Positions 42,858-50,993 of a DNA stretch of 64,000 nucleotides are shown here, one piece after another. The DNA is taken from the NCBI RefSeq assembly GCF_021502675.1, contig NZ_JAKFHA010000008.1, forward strand, positions 35,644-99,643, in the 5' to 3' direction. The translations under genes and the position numbers were made by a program. Source of the DNA: Yinghuangia soli. Its GTDB lineage: Bacteria; Actinomycetota; Actinomycetes; Streptomycetales; Streptomycetaceae. Every line of letters starts with the position of its first letter. Position 1 is the stretch's first letter. Below the pieces are notes generated by a model. It made no database searches and had not been told where the DNA came from. It worked only from the letters and a program-made list of their open reading frames with translations.

Positions 42858-45245
42858 GTGAGACTCGCACGGCGTCGCACCACAGCACTGGTCACCACGG
42901 GCGCGGTGCTGGTGTCCGGTGGGCTGTTCGCGGTCCAAGGGCCCGCCGCTGCCGCCGATGAGCGGCCGCTCGGGTGTACGGAGGGAGCTTGGGAAAACGA
43001 CCTGCAGATCACCGTGCCGCGAACACCCGGTGCGGCTCCCGGTGTCCTTATGGCGGATCTCGCGTCACCCGGCAGCGGGTGGGGCCACGGCCAGATCGGC
43101 TTCGCCGACGACGGCAGGGTGATCCTGGGGTTCTCCGGCGCCAGGCCGCGCAGCGACACCGGAACGTTTCAGTACCGCGGACAGAGGGTGGTGGTGCACC
43201 GGGTCTTCGGGGGTTGGCATATCCGCGACATGGCCGGGCAATTCATCAGGGAAATCGCCGACCTGGAAGACCGCAGCGGTGTCGAGCACAACCTCACGCC
43301 ATCCGCGGACGGCAACCGCGTCCTCCTGTCGACGTCCGAAAGCGTTCCGGTCGACCTCTCGCCTTACGGCGGACCAGCACAAGGCGTCGCCTTGCAAGGC
43401 GTGGTCCGCGAGATCGACATTGCGACCGGGGAGACATTGTTCGAGTGGAAGAGCCTCGGCCCCGGCGGCATCCCCCTCGGCGACTCGACGGTCGACTTCG
43501 GTTCCTCCGGCGACTACTTGCATCTCAACGCCGCGACCTATGACACGGACGGCAACTTCCTGCTCTCCGCCACCAATACCGGCGCCGTCTACAAACTCGA
43601 CCGGGCGGCCAGGACCATCACCTGGACGCTCGGGGGAAAACGCAGCACGGTCACTGTGTCCGGAGACCCGGTCGGACTCGCCCGCCCGCAAGACGTCCGC
43701 CGCCAAGCGGACGGCCGTCTCAGCGTCTTCGACGACCATCCCGCACCCGGCACTGCCCGAGCGGTCGCGTACACGCTGAACGAGCAGGCGAAAACCGCCG
43801 CGCTGAGCAGGCAGTTCGTCCCCAGCCCGGCGCTGCCGGACGCCGGGACCGGCGGCAGCCAGCCGCTCCCCAATGGCAACTACCTCGTCACCTTCGGCGC
43901 TCAGCGCATCGTCCGGGAGTACACCCCGAGCGGGGCCGTGGCGTTCGAAGGGCGCTTCCCGGAATACGAGCCCTACCGCGTCCAGCGCGAGGTCTGGTCG
44001 CAGTCCGGACTCGGCTTGGTGGTGTACCCGGAATGCCACGACCGCAACATCGGTGGCGACCTGGCCGCGATAGTCAGTCTCGCGGGGGCGACCGACGTGG
44101 CCACATGGGAGGTCTGGGCCGGCGCGCGAGAGACCGCCCTTCGCAAGGTCGCCGCGTTCCCGGCCACGGACTTCTACACGAAGGTGACCGCGACGCTGGG
44201 GTGGGAAGGCGCGCTGTACCGGTTCCGGGCCGTCGACAGCAGCGGACGGGTGCTCGCCACCTCGGCGACGTACAGCCGGGGGCCCATCGAAGAGAAGTAC
44301 GCGGAGCTGGGCGGACCCGGATCCTGGCTCGGCAATCCGGTCGGGGACCGGTACGTCTTCCCCCACCACTTCCCGGCGCAGAACTACGAGCACGGCGCGA
44401 TCATCGCAAGGACCGCGATGACGCTCGGCGCGTTGGGCGCATACCTGCGCAGCAAGGACGTCTACGGCCCCATGGGGATGCCGGCGGCGGACACCGCGGA
44501 CGTCCCCGGCGGGCAGGTCACCGTGTTCGGCGGCGGCGTGGTCCTGGAATCGGCGGCCACCGGGGCGCACTGGATGCGCACCAAGTACGCCGACGCACGC
44601 ACCGCGAACCTGTGGCTCGGCTTCCCCGTCGGCGACGAGGAAACGCGGTGCGAGAACAGTTCCGGCGGAGCGGAGCCGCTCACCCGGGTGCGGTTCGGCA
44701 ACGGGGCGCTGATCGAGACGCCCGGTGAGGGGCGCGTCTTCGAAGTCCATGGCGGCATCTGGATCACCTACGCCTCGTTCAAGGAGCGCTGCGGCTTCCT
44801 CGGCTTCCCGACCTCGAACGAGACCGCCGCGGCGGACGGGCAGGGCCGCTTCGGCACCTTCGAGCGCGGTGCCGTCTACTGGTCGCCCGCGACCGGCGAG
44901 GCATTCGAGGTGCACGGCGCGGTCCGCAACAAGTGGGCCGAACTCGGCGCGGAGCGCGGCTTCCTCGGCTATCCGATCACCAACGAGCTGCCGACCGCGG
45001 GCAATACCGGCGCCTACAACCACTTCCAGCGCGGCTCGGTGTTCTGGAGCCCCGCCACCGGCGCCCACGAGGTCCACGGCGGGATCCGCGACGCGTGGGC
45101 CAGGGTCGGCTGGCAAGGCGGCCGGCTCGGCTTCCCGACCTCCGACGAGTTCGCGCCGTCCGACGGGTACCGGCGGCAGGACTTCCAGGGCGGCTACGTC
45201 ATGTGGAGCGCGGCCACGGGCAAGGCGGAGGTCTTCTACCGCTGA
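42858..45245 (+). CDS. Secreted arylsulfotransferase-like protein with LGFP repeats
   Basis: 795 residues. A Sec signal peptide (RLARRRTTALVTTGAVLVSG, cleaved near AAAADE) sends it out. Residues about 45-470 form a beta-propeller resembling arylsulfotransferases: GWGHGQIGFADDGRVILGFS, SGVEHNLTPSADGNRVLLS, LHLNAATYDTDGNFLLSATN, RPQDVRRQADGRLSVFDDH and GSQPLPNGNYLVTFGAQRIV. The C-terminal 320 residues hold five to six LGFP repeats (SWLGNPVGD, LWLGFPVGD, GFLGFPTSN, GFLGYPITN, RLGFPTSDE), which often bind the cell envelope or arabinogalactan-type glycans. The start is GTG 42858. Arylsulfotransferase activity is not proven; whether the catalytic histidine is kept needs alignment. It may be an anchored binding or sulfo-transfer protein. 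Confidence 0.8.
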   Translation: MRLARRRTTALVTTGAVLVSGGLFAVQGPAAAADERPLGCTEGAWENDLQITVPRTPGAAPGVLMADLASPGSGWGHGQIGFADDGRVILGFSGARPRSDTGTFQYRGQRVVVHRVFGGWHIRDMAGQFIREIADLEDRSGVEHNLTPSADGNRVLLSTSESVPVDLSPYGGPAQGVALQGVVREIDIATGETLFEWKSLGPGGIPLGDSTVDFGSSGDYLHLNAATYDTDGNFLLSATNTGAVYKLDRAARTITWTLGGKRSTVTVSGDPVGLARPQDVRRQADGRLSVFDDHPAPGTARAVAYTLNEQAKTAALSRQFVPSPALPDAGTGGSQPLPNGNYLVTFGAQRIVREYTPSGAVAFEGRFPEYEPYRVQREVWSQSGLGLVVYPECHDRNIGGDLAAIVSLAGATDVATWEVWAGARETALRKVAAFPATDFYTKVTATLGWEGALYRFRAVDSSGRVLATSATYSRGPIEEKYAELGGPGSWLGNPVGDRYVFPHHFPAQNYEHGAIIARTAMTLGALGAYLRSKDVYGPMGMPAADTADVPGGQVTVFGGGVVLESAATGAHWMRTKYADARTANLWLGFPVGDEETRCENSSGGAEPLTRVRFGNGALIETPGEGRVFEVHGGIWITYASFKERCGFLGFPTSNETAAADGQGRFGTFERGAVYWSPATGEAFEVHGAVRNKWAELGAERGFLGYPITNELPTAGNTGAYNHFQRGSVFWSPATGAHEVHGGIRDAWARVGWQGGRLGFPTSDEFAPSDGYRRQDFQGGYVMWSAATGKAEVFYR

Positions 45246-45282
45246 CAGGGCGGGCGCGATCCGGGAAGACGGGCAAATTGCG

Positions 45283-45311
45283 GGCCCGGCAGCCGACTTG
45301 GCTGCCGGGCC
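45283..45311. terminator. Bidirectional terminator
   Basis: A perfect 12-bp stem (45283-45294 with 45300-45311) and 5-nt loop followed by TTCC lies between the convergent genes ending at 45245 and 45371. Confidence 0.75.
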
Positions 45312-45370
45312 TTCCCGTTGCCGGGCTTCGGGTGCGGGATGAGGGCGGATCGGCCGCGGCCCGGGGCCGG

Positions 45371-46633
45371 TCAGCCGCGATCCGCCCAGGCCTTGGCGAG
45401 GAGTTCGTACGACCGCACCCGGTCCGCATGCCGGTGCGTGATCGTGGTGATGGCCAGTTCGTCGGCGCCGGTCGCGTCCCGCAGCTGCACGAGCCGGGCG
45501 GCCACCGTCTCCGGAGAGCCGACCAGTTGCGTCTCCACCCGGTCGCGTACCAGGGCGCGGTCCGCCTCGCTCCACTCGTGCGCGAGCGCTTCCTCCGGGG
45601 AAGGGAAGGGGATCGCCGAGAGGCCGCGGCGGATGCTGCGCACCCAGAGTGCGTAGCCCGCGGCCAGTTCACGGGCGGTCGCATCGTCGTCGGCGACCAC
45701 GATGTCCGCGGAGACCGACACGTACGGCCGGTCGAGGTTTTCCGACGGCCGGAACGCCGCCCGGTACGCCTCCACCGAGTCCACCACCGTGCTGGGACTG
45801 TGGTGGTACGAGGCCGCGAAGCGCAGGCCGCGCGCCCCTGCGGTCCGGGCGCTCTCGCCGCCCGACGCGCCCAGCACCCAGACCTGCAGGTCGGCACCCT
45901 CGCCCGGGTAGGCGTGCGCCGCCGTGCCGTCCGGGGTGCGGTAGTCGCCCGCGAGGAGGTCGAGCACCTGGGCGATCTGCCCGTCGTACTCCGGCGTCCA
46001 GGCCCCCGGCTGCTGCAGCAGGCCCAGCAGCGCGCCGACGCGCGCCGGGTCCGCGATCTTGGCGATGTCCACTTGCGCGGGGAGGAGGAGGCCGTTGGCG
46101 GTACGGCGGTCGGTGCTGTGGTCGACGCCGCCGCGCTTCGCCCGATAGGTGCTGAGCGCGGTGACCGCGGGGTCGGAATGGGGGGTGGGCGGTTCGGCCG
46201 GTGCCTGCTGTGCAGGCTGCGTCGGCGTCTGTGCCGGCTCCCGATTCAGGGCCTGATTCGGGGCCTGATCCGAGGGCTGCTTCGGGGGCTGGCGACCGAT
46301 CGAGCGGCCGATGCCCAGGTCGAGGCGGCCGGGGAACACCGCGTCGAGCAGGCCGAATTCCTCGACCGCGGACAGCGGCGTGCGATGGCCGAAGAGCACT
46401 CCCGCGGACCCGAGCCTGATGCTGCGCGTCGCCGGTCCCACGAGCGCGATGGCCACGGCGGGGGAGACGCCCAGCACACCCGGGTTGAGGTGGTGTTCGG
46501 CGAACCAGTAGCGGGTGTAGCCGAATTCCTCGGCCCGGCGGGCCAGGTCGACGGCGTTCGCCACGGCTTCACGGTGCGTGTCGCCCTGGCTGAGCGGGAG
46601 CAGGTCGAGGACGGCAAGTGGTGTGGGGCTCAC
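45371..46633 (-). CDS. LLM-class flavin-dependent oxidoreductase with low-complexity insert
   Basis: 420 residues; relatives are about 340-370. The barrel is clear: PLAVLDLLPLSQGDTHREAV, GYTRYWFAEHHLNPGVLGVS, IRLGSAGVLFGHRTPLSAVE, FPGRLDLGIGRSIG, and later LQVWVLGASGGESARTAGA and GLRFAASYHHSPSTVVDSVE. Residues about 114-155 are an insert of Pro, Gln, Ala and Asn repeats (RQPPKQPSDQAPNQALNREP and onward), which looks like slippage-born expansion in a surface loop. GTG 46633 follows GGAGGAG. It is preceded by a Cys-leader peptide at 46850-46936, so it is probably another sulfur-salvage monooxygenase. Confidence 0.88.
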   Translation of the reverse strand: MSPTPLAVLDLLPLSQGDTHREAVANAVDLARRAEEFGYTRYWFAEHHLNPGVLGVSPAVAIALVGPATRSIRLGSAGVLFGHRTPLSAVEEFGLLDAVFPGRLDLGIGRSIGRQPPKQPSDQAPNQALNREPAQTPTQPAQQAPAEPPTPHSDPAVTALSTYRAKRGGVDHSTDRRTANGLLLPAQVDIAKIADPARVGALLGLLQQPGAWTPEYDGQIAQVLDLLAGDYRTPDGTAAHAYPGEGADLQVWVLGASGGESARTAGARGLRFAASYHHSPSTVVDSVEAYRAAFRPSENLDRPYVSVSADIVVADDDATARELAAGYALWVRSIRRGLSAIPFPSPEEALAHEWSEADRALVRDRVETQLVGSPETVAARLVQLRDATGADELAITTITHRHADRVRSYELLAKAWADRG

Positions 46634-46849
46634 GGGTGTTCTCCTCCGGGGAGCGGAAGGCCGGAACGGGAGTGCGCATCCCGGCGTGACGGCGGAGGCG
46701 AACGGGGGCGGAGCCGGGCACGCAGGCGCCGGAACGGCCGCGGCGCGGTGCGGCCGTGTCCTCGTACGGAATCACGCGGGGAAGGGAAGAGGAAGGTGCG
46801 TGGCAGAAGGCGGATCGGCCGGGCGCACAGGGCCGAGGCGCGCCGAGGA

Positions 46850-46936
46850 TCAGCGACAGCGCGAACCGGCGGACCGGCACAGGTCGATCGCCCGGCGCCG
46901 GGTCAGCAGCGTGACCGGCAGGCATGTCGGCCGCAT
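46850..46936 (-). CDS. Second Cys-rich leader peptide (attenuator)
   Basis: A 28-codon frame: start MRPTCLPVTL, then LTRRRAIDLCRSAGSRCR before the stop. It matches the actinobacterial sulfur-leader pattern T-L-L-T-RRR-x-IDLCR-x-x-S/G-x-x-CR. It has three cysteines (5, 20, 27). ATG 46936 is preceded by GGGGAAGGA at good spacing. It lies 217 bp upstream of the flavin oxidoreductase at 46633 on the same strand, with a promoter just before it. This makes the oxidoreductase cysteine-responsive by inference. Confidence 0.8.
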   Translation of the reverse strand: MRPTCLPVTLLTRRRAIDLCRSAGSRCR

Positions 46937-46992
46937 CCGCTGTCCTTCCCCGAGTTCCAGGTGAGACCGCCCGTGAACGGCCATGTCCTGGA

Positions 46993-47021
46993 AGCTAACC
47001 CAGGCCCCGCCGCGATGTCCA
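46993..47021 (-). promoter_or_regulatory. Promoter of the second leader peptide
   Basis: Minus-strand TGGACA (47016-47021), a 17-bp spacer and TTAGCT (46993-46998) give a good housekeeping-type promoter about 57 bases before the leader ATG. Confidence 0.55.
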
Positions 47022-47095
47022 CGGCACCGGAAGGGACTTAACACTCCCGGCACAACCCGGCAATGTCGCGGGGGCAGGAAGTGATCAGGTGCGCG

Positions 47096-47341
47096 TCACG
47101 CGGTCAGCGGGGGACCGGAGTCCGGGCTGCGGTGCCCGTCGGCCCGCGGGGCGGGGAAGCGGCGGCGGGCAATGGCCAGTGCGGCGTGCAGCTCCCGCGT
47201 ACCGGTTGCGATGCACAGGTTGTAGACCACGTCCGCGTACCTGCGGCGTGCCGCGGGCGAGCCTTCGGCGGCGTTCAGGCTGCTCAGTGCCTCGTACTGG
47301 TCGAGCAGGTTGCGCAGCAGCACGGGATGCCCCATCAACAT
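47096..47341 (-). CDS. DUF5133 protein
   Basis: 81 residues. MLMGHPVLLRNLLDQYEAL with DVVYNLCIATGTRELHAALA matches DUF5133, a short Streptomyces protein family of unknown function; members often lie near regulatory or secondary-metabolism genes. ATG 47341 has GAAGGA seven bases upstream. Its promoter region holds a GGGTAT-type -10 and a 16-bp palindrome (47409-47424). The C-terminus is basic and Pro-rich. Confidence 0.85.
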   Translation of the reverse strand: MLMGHPVLLRNLLDQYEALSSLNAAEGSPAARRRYADVVYNLCIATGTRELHAALAIARRRFPAPRADGHRSPDSGPPLTA

Positions 47342-47388
47342 GCGCGTTTCCTTCCGCCCGGCGGCACTGTCGGCCGTGTCCGGCACGG

Positions 47389-47413
47389 ATACCCGGTCTC
47401 CGACGTGTCATGC
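47389..47413 (-). promoter_or_regulatory. SigB-like promoter (DUF5133)
   Basis: Minus-strand GCAT-N15-GGGTAT, 48 bases before ATG 47341. The closest of the set to the published SigB consensus. Confidence 0.6.
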
Positions 47414-47444
47414 ACGCGTGCATGCGTCAACGTGCATGCGTCAA
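47409..47444. promoter_or_regulatory. 16-bp palindrome and 14-bp tandem repeat
   Basis: CATGCACGCGTGCATG (47409-47424) is a perfect palindrome that overlaps the -35 side of the SigB-like promoter. CGTGCATGCGTCAA occurs twice head to tail (47417-47430 and 47431-47444). Such phased sites look like operators of a repressor or activator of the DUF5133 gene. Confidence 0.55.
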
Positions 47445-47682
47445 GGAGCCGGGTATTGCCCGGCGAGGAGATTGCCCGGCATGGGAGTTTTCCCGCATGG
47501 AGTGCGATACGCGGGGCAGCGCGCAAGAGAGAGACCGTCCCGGGGAATCGGCCCGGCTGTTCCGGCCTCGGTGCAGACACCAGGTCGCACCCTCGCCGTC
47601 GAACGCGTGTCCGCCCGAGGCCCTCTCGTGAGCTGTGCGGGCCTCCGGCGCCGCGTGGGCCTACCGGAGGTCTCGCTCAGTC

Positions 47683-47904
47683 TCAGTTGTGGGAGTCCTT
47701 GCGTCGGGACTTCGCGCGCGAACGCCGCCAGACCAGCAGCCCGACCGTCGCCGCCGCAGCGCCGAACAGGGGCTTCCGGCGGCCCGCCATGCCCCCGCGG
47801 CCGCGCACGGCACCATGCTCTTCCGCCTTCGCGCGGACGTCGTCAGGGGTCGGCGTGGAGATCGGCGCCGAGTGTTCCGTACGGGGGTCGGGGCCATCGG
47901 CCAC
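47683..47904 (-). CDS. Small basic single-helix membrane protein
   Basis: 73 residues from GTG 47904, with GAGAGGAG upstream. A polar N-terminus (EHSAPISTPTPDDVRAKAEE) is followed by one hydrophobic segment (PLFGAAAATVGLLVW) and a strongly basic end (RRSRAKSRRKD). It resembles small actinobacterial membrane proteins of unknown role. A SigB-like promoter lies 72 bases upstream. Confidence 0.65.
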   Translation of the reverse strand: MADGPDPRTEHSAPISTPTPDDVRAKAEEHGAVRGRGGMAGRRKPLFGAAAATVGLLVWRRSRAKSRRKDSHN

Positions 47905-48228
47905 GGCCGGCTCCTCTCGTCGCGGGCCGTCGCTGCCGTCCGCATGATCAGCAGTCGTTCCGGCCCGCGCCGCCGCTACCCCGTACCGGGACTGCGACAC
48001 ATGCGAACGGCGACGGCCGGCTGTCTCAGCCGGCTGTCTCGGCCGGCGACCCTGGACGGACCAGCCGGAACAGGCGCAGGGTCTTCGTCCGCTGACCTGC
48101 ATGACCATGCGGTCGCCGGGCAGCCGCCACGCGGGTGCCATGATGATCATCTGTGCCGCGGGACCACGTGCCGGGACCGGTGTGCCGGTACCCGTGTGCC
48201 GGGACCCGAGGAGCCCTGAGGAGGCCTT
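47905..48228. other. Intergenic region, 324 bp
   Basis: Divergent spacer between the small membrane protein and the amine-oxidase-like protein. It contains the SigB-like promoter (47976-48000) and three imperfect GTGCCGG(G/T)ACC copies around 48166-48207 just before the ribosome site of the next gene. No gene seen. Confidence 0.6.
47976..48000 (-). promoter_or_regulatory. SigB-like promoter (small membrane protein)
   Basis: Minus-strand GTGT-N15-GGGTAG, 72 bases before the GTG at 47904. Confidence 0.5.
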
Positions 48229-49830
48229 ATGACCGACGCCGCCGATGCCGACGCCGTGATCGTGGGCGCCGGGCCGAACGGGCTCGTGGCCGCCAACATC
48301 CTGGCCGATGCCGGCTGGCGCGTCCTCGTCCTGGAGGCGCAGCCCGCACCCGGCGGCGCGGTGCGCAGCGACCGCGGCGTGCACCCGGACTTCGTGCACG
48401 ACCTGTTCAGCGCCTTCCACCCGCTCGCGGTCGCCTCTCCCGCCATCGCCGCACTCGGCCTGCACGAGCACGGGCTGCGCTGGAGCCATGCCCCCGCGGT
48501 GCTCGCGCATCCGCTGCCCGGCGGGCGTTGCGCGGTGGTGCGCCGCGGCACCGAGGCGACCGCCACCGGGCTCGAACGCAGTTTCGGGGCCGCGGACGCC
48601 GACGCCTGGCGCCGGCTTGCCGCGCTCTGGGACCGGCTCGACCCGCACTTCGTGGACGCCCTGCTCAAACCGTTCCCGCCGGTCCGCACCGGTCTTGCGC
48701 TGGCCGCCCGGCTCAAGCCCTCCGAGGCGCTGCGCCTGGCCCGGTTCCTCACGCTGCCGGTACGCCGCCTCGGCGAGGAGGAGTTCACGGGGCCCGACGC
48801 CGGCGCCGCGATGCTGCTCGCGGGCTGCGCGCTGCACGCCGACCTGCACCCGGAGGCGCCGCCGAGCACCGTGTTCGGCTGGCTGCTGGCGATGCTCGGC
48901 GAGCAGCACGGCTGGCCCGCCCCGGTCGGCGGCGCGGGCGCGCTCACCGATGCGCTCGTCCGGCGCCTGGAGTCCCGCGGGGGTGCGGTGCGCTGCGGTA
49001 CGCGGGTCGCGTCCGTCGTGGTGCGGCGGGGCACGGCGCTGGGCGTGGTCACTGCCGACGGCGACCCGGTCCGGGCCCGCAAGGCCGTTCTGGCCGACGT
49101 CGCCGCGCCTGCGCTCTACGGCGGCCTGGTGTCCTGGGACGACCTCCCGCCCGCGCTGCGCGGCGATATGCGCCGATTCCAATGGGACTTGGCCACCTTC
49201 AAGGTCGACTGGGCGCTCGACGGGCCGATCCCGTGGGAGGCATCCGAGACCGCCGAGGCCGGGACCGTTCATCTGGCCGCGGGCATGGACGAACTCTCCG
49301 ACCACGCGGTCCAGGTCGCCTCGGGGCGGGTGCCCGCGAAGCCGTTCGTGATGCTGGGCCAGATGACCACCGCGGACCCCACCCGTTCGCCGGCCGGCAC
49401 GGAGTCGGTGTGGGCGTACACGCACGTGCCGCGGCGCATCCGCGAGGACCTGGGCGAGGGCGGCCGGGTGACCGGGAGCTGGGACGAGAGCGAGGCGGAG
49501 GCGTTCGCCGCCCGCGTCGAGGCCCAGGTCGAACGCTTCGCGCCCGGCTGGACGTCGCGCATCGTCGGGCGGCGCATCCTGACGCCTCCGGTGCTGGAGT
49601 CCATGAACGAGAACCTGGTCGACGGGGCCCTCAACGGCGGCACCGCGGCGATCCACCAGCAGCTCTTCTTCCGCCCGGTGCCGGGGACCGGCGGTCCGGG
49701 AACTCCGGTCAAGCGCTTGTTCCTTGCCTCGGCGTCCGCGCATCCGGGCGGGGGAGTGCACGGGGCCTGCGGCGCGAACGCGGCACGGGCGGCGCTGCGC
49801 GCCCAGCGCCTCCGCCTTCCGTCGCGCTGA
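48229..49830 (+). CDS. FAD-dependent oxidoreductase, phytoene-desaturase-like
   Basis: 533 residues. The N-terminal dinucleotide-binding motif DAVIVGAGPNGLVAANILAD and LVLEAQPAPGGAVRSD define the NAD(P)/FAD amine oxidase/phytoene desaturase superfamily. Also seen are HDLFSAFHPLAVASPAIAAL, a long middle domain, and the C-terminal FAD contact SASAHPGGGVHGACGANAAR. CrtI-type family members desaturate isoprenoids, but many actinobacterial relatives have unknown substrates, and no carotenoid gene lies nearby. ATG 48229 has GAGGAGGCC just upstream. Cytoplasmic or membrane-associated. Confidence 0.88.
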   Translation: MTDAADADAVIVGAGPNGLVAANILADAGWRVLVLEAQPAPGGAVRSDRGVHPDFVHDLFSAFHPLAVASPAIAALGLHEHGLRWSHAPAVLAHPLPGGRCAVVRRGTEATATGLERSFGAADADAWRRLAALWDRLDPHFVDALLKPFPPVRTGLALAARLKPSEALRLARFLTLPVRRLGEEEFTGPDAGAAMLLAGCALHADLHPEAPPSTVFGWLLAMLGEQHGWPAPVGGAGALTDALVRRLESRGGAVRCGTRVASVVVRRGTALGVVTADGDPVRARKAVLADVAAPALYGGLVSWDDLPPALRGDMRRFQWDLATFKVDWALDGPIPWEASETAEAGTVHLAAGMDELSDHAVQVASGRVPAKPFVMLGQMTTADPTRSPAGTESVWAYTHVPRRIREDLGEGGRVTGSWDESEAEAFAARVEAQVERFAPGWTSRIVGRRILTPPVLESMNENLVDGALNGGTAAIHQQLFFRPVPGTGGPGTPVKRLFLASASAHPGGGVHGACGANAARAALRAQRLRLPSR

Positions 49831-49845
49831 GGAGCGGCTCCTTCT

Positions 49846-49878
49846 TTCTCCTGGCGTTCTCCTGGCATTCTCCTGGCT
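49846..49878 (+). repeat. Three tandem 11-bp repeats
   Basis: TTCTCCTGGC plus one variable base occurs three times in a row (49846, 49857, 49868), then TTTTTCC. It lies just after the oxidoreductase stop. No function is evident. Confidence 0.75.
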
Positions 49879-49902
49879 TTTTCCGCGGATTCGGAACGCC
49901 GC

Positions 49903-49927
49903 GACTCATCGGCGGCGGGCCGGGTAG
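49903..49927 (+). promoter_or_regulatory. SigB-like promoter (74-residue protein)
   Basis: GACT-N15-GGGTAG ending 10 bases before ATG 49938, so the message would be nearly leaderless. Confidence 0.5.
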
Positions 49928-49937
49928 CCGCGGCGGC

Positions 49938-50162
49938 ATGGATACGCTCCCGATCGCTGCTGTCACGTCCGCCTGGCCGTTCACCTGGGTGGCGGTACCT
50001 GCCTTCTTGGTGGTCGCCGCTCTTATGGCCCTGCTCTTCCGGGAGCACGCGGCACGGCGGCGTCGGCGGCATGTGGTCCGGTACGCCGACGTCCACCCAC
50101 TGCGCGGGTTCGGCAACTTCGGTGTGCGGCCCATGAGTTGGACGCAGCGCGACGACCGGTGA
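49938..50162 (+). CDS. Small single-helix membrane protein
   Basis: 74 residues, not recognised. One long hydrophobic helix (FTWVAVPAFLVVAALMALLF) is followed by an arginine cluster (RRRRRHVVRY) and a short tail ending GVRPMSWTQRDDR. The ribosome site is weak, but a SigB-like promoter stands directly before the ATG. Possibly a stress-induced envelope peptide. Confidence 0.6.
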   Translation: MDTLPIAAVTSAWPFTWVAVPAFLVVAALMALLFREHAARRRRRHVVRYADVHPLRGFGNFGVRPMSWTQRDDR

Positions 50163-50318
50163 CGCGGTGCGGGCAGGCGGGACGCGGGGCGGGGCAGGCA
50201 AACCGGACTGCTGCGCTCCCCTTCCCGATCGTCCGCGCATGCATGCCGGCGCGCGGGTCGGGCACCCGCACTCCGGCGGGGACTCCGCCCCCGCACCGGA
50301 ACCGGAAGAGGAAAGCAC

Positions 50319-50915
50319 ATGGCGACCACCATGGACCGCAGGAAGACCACGACCGACCCCAACCCGCTGTACGCCGTCGTCGGCGCGGGCGACCTCGCGG
50401 TCGAGAAGATCCGCGAAGTCCCCTCGATGATCGCCGACCTCAAGATCGACATCCCCACGGACGCCCGGTCGATGCGCTACCGCGTCTCCAACACCGCGTC
50501 GGACGTGCGTGCCCAGGTCGGCGGGACGTTCGACGCCGTCTCCAAGGACCCCGGCGGCTTCGCCAAGGACCAGTACGGCAAGGCCCGCAAGGCGTACGAG
50601 GACCTGTCCGTGCGCGGCGAGCGCGTCGTCGACCGGATCCGCGGCAAGGTCGACGAGGCCACGCGTACGGCCTCCCGCGAGGCCAAGGAGCTCAAGGACA
50701 CCGCGAAGGACCGCGGCCGCGAGGCCAAGCACGAGGTCGAGGAGCGGGCCGCCGAACTCAAGACCCGCGCCGGCAGCGCCGCCCGCGACGCCAAGGACGA
50801 GGTCAAGACCCGCGCCGACGGCGCCGCGGCGAAGGCCAGGACGGCGTCCGGCTCCACGGGCCGCCCGAAGACCGCGCGCACGACACCCAAGCCGGGCCCG
50901 GCCGCGGGTCGGTAG
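50319..50915 (+). CDS. HbhA-like helical, Lys/Ala-rich protein
   Basis: 198 residues. The start NPLYAVVGAGDLAVEKIREV is typical of heparin-binding-hemagglutinin-like proteins of actinobacteria. A long charged coiled-coil follows (KDQYGKARKAYEDLSVRGER, SREAKELKDTAKDRGREAKH), and the end is Lys/Ala/Pro-rich like a histone tail (TGRPKTARTTPKPGPAAGR). GAAGAGGAAAG before ATG 50319 is a good ribosome site. In mycobacteria relatives adhere to heparan sulfate; in Streptomyces such proteins may organise the envelope, septum or storage lipid bodies. Role here unknown. Confidence 0.82.
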   Translation: MATTMDRRKTTTDPNPLYAVVGAGDLAVEKIREVPSMIADLKIDIPTDARSMRYRVSNTASDVRAQVGGTFDAVSKDPGGFAKDQYGKARKAYEDLSVRGERVVDRIRGKVDEATRTASREAKELKDTAKDRGREAKHEVEERAAELKTRAGSAARDAKDEVKTRADGAAAKARTASGSTGRPKTARTTPKPGPAAGR

Positions 50916-50921
50916 GCACGT

Positions 50922-50993
50922 CCAGGCCGTCCAGGCCGGCCAGGCCAGCCAGGCCAGCCAGGCCAGCCAGGCCAGTCAGGCCAGCCAGGCCGC
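50922..50993 (+). repeat. Eight copies of a 9-bp tandem repeat
   Basis: (C/T)CAGGCC plus two variable bases repeats eight times directly after the HbhA-like gene. No stop-free frame of interest; probably slippage DNA. Confidence 0.85.

Larger units (their letters stand above)
47342..47682. other. Intergenic region, 341 bp
   Basis: No gene found. It holds the SigB-like promoter, palindrome and 14-bp tandem repeat listed separately, then a long stretch to the end of the small protein at 47683 containing two copies of ATTGCCCGGC (around 47455 and 47471). No other structure is convincing. Confidence 0.6.

Noticed and set aside
47409-47424. Site-specific recombination or plasmid origin site
   Set aside because: A lone palindrome in a promoter with no integrase or replication gene; operator is the simpler reading.
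48229-49830. Carotenoid desaturase (crtI)
   Set aside because: Only the superfamily is supported; no phytoene synthase, lycopene cyclase or prenyl synthase gene is nearby.
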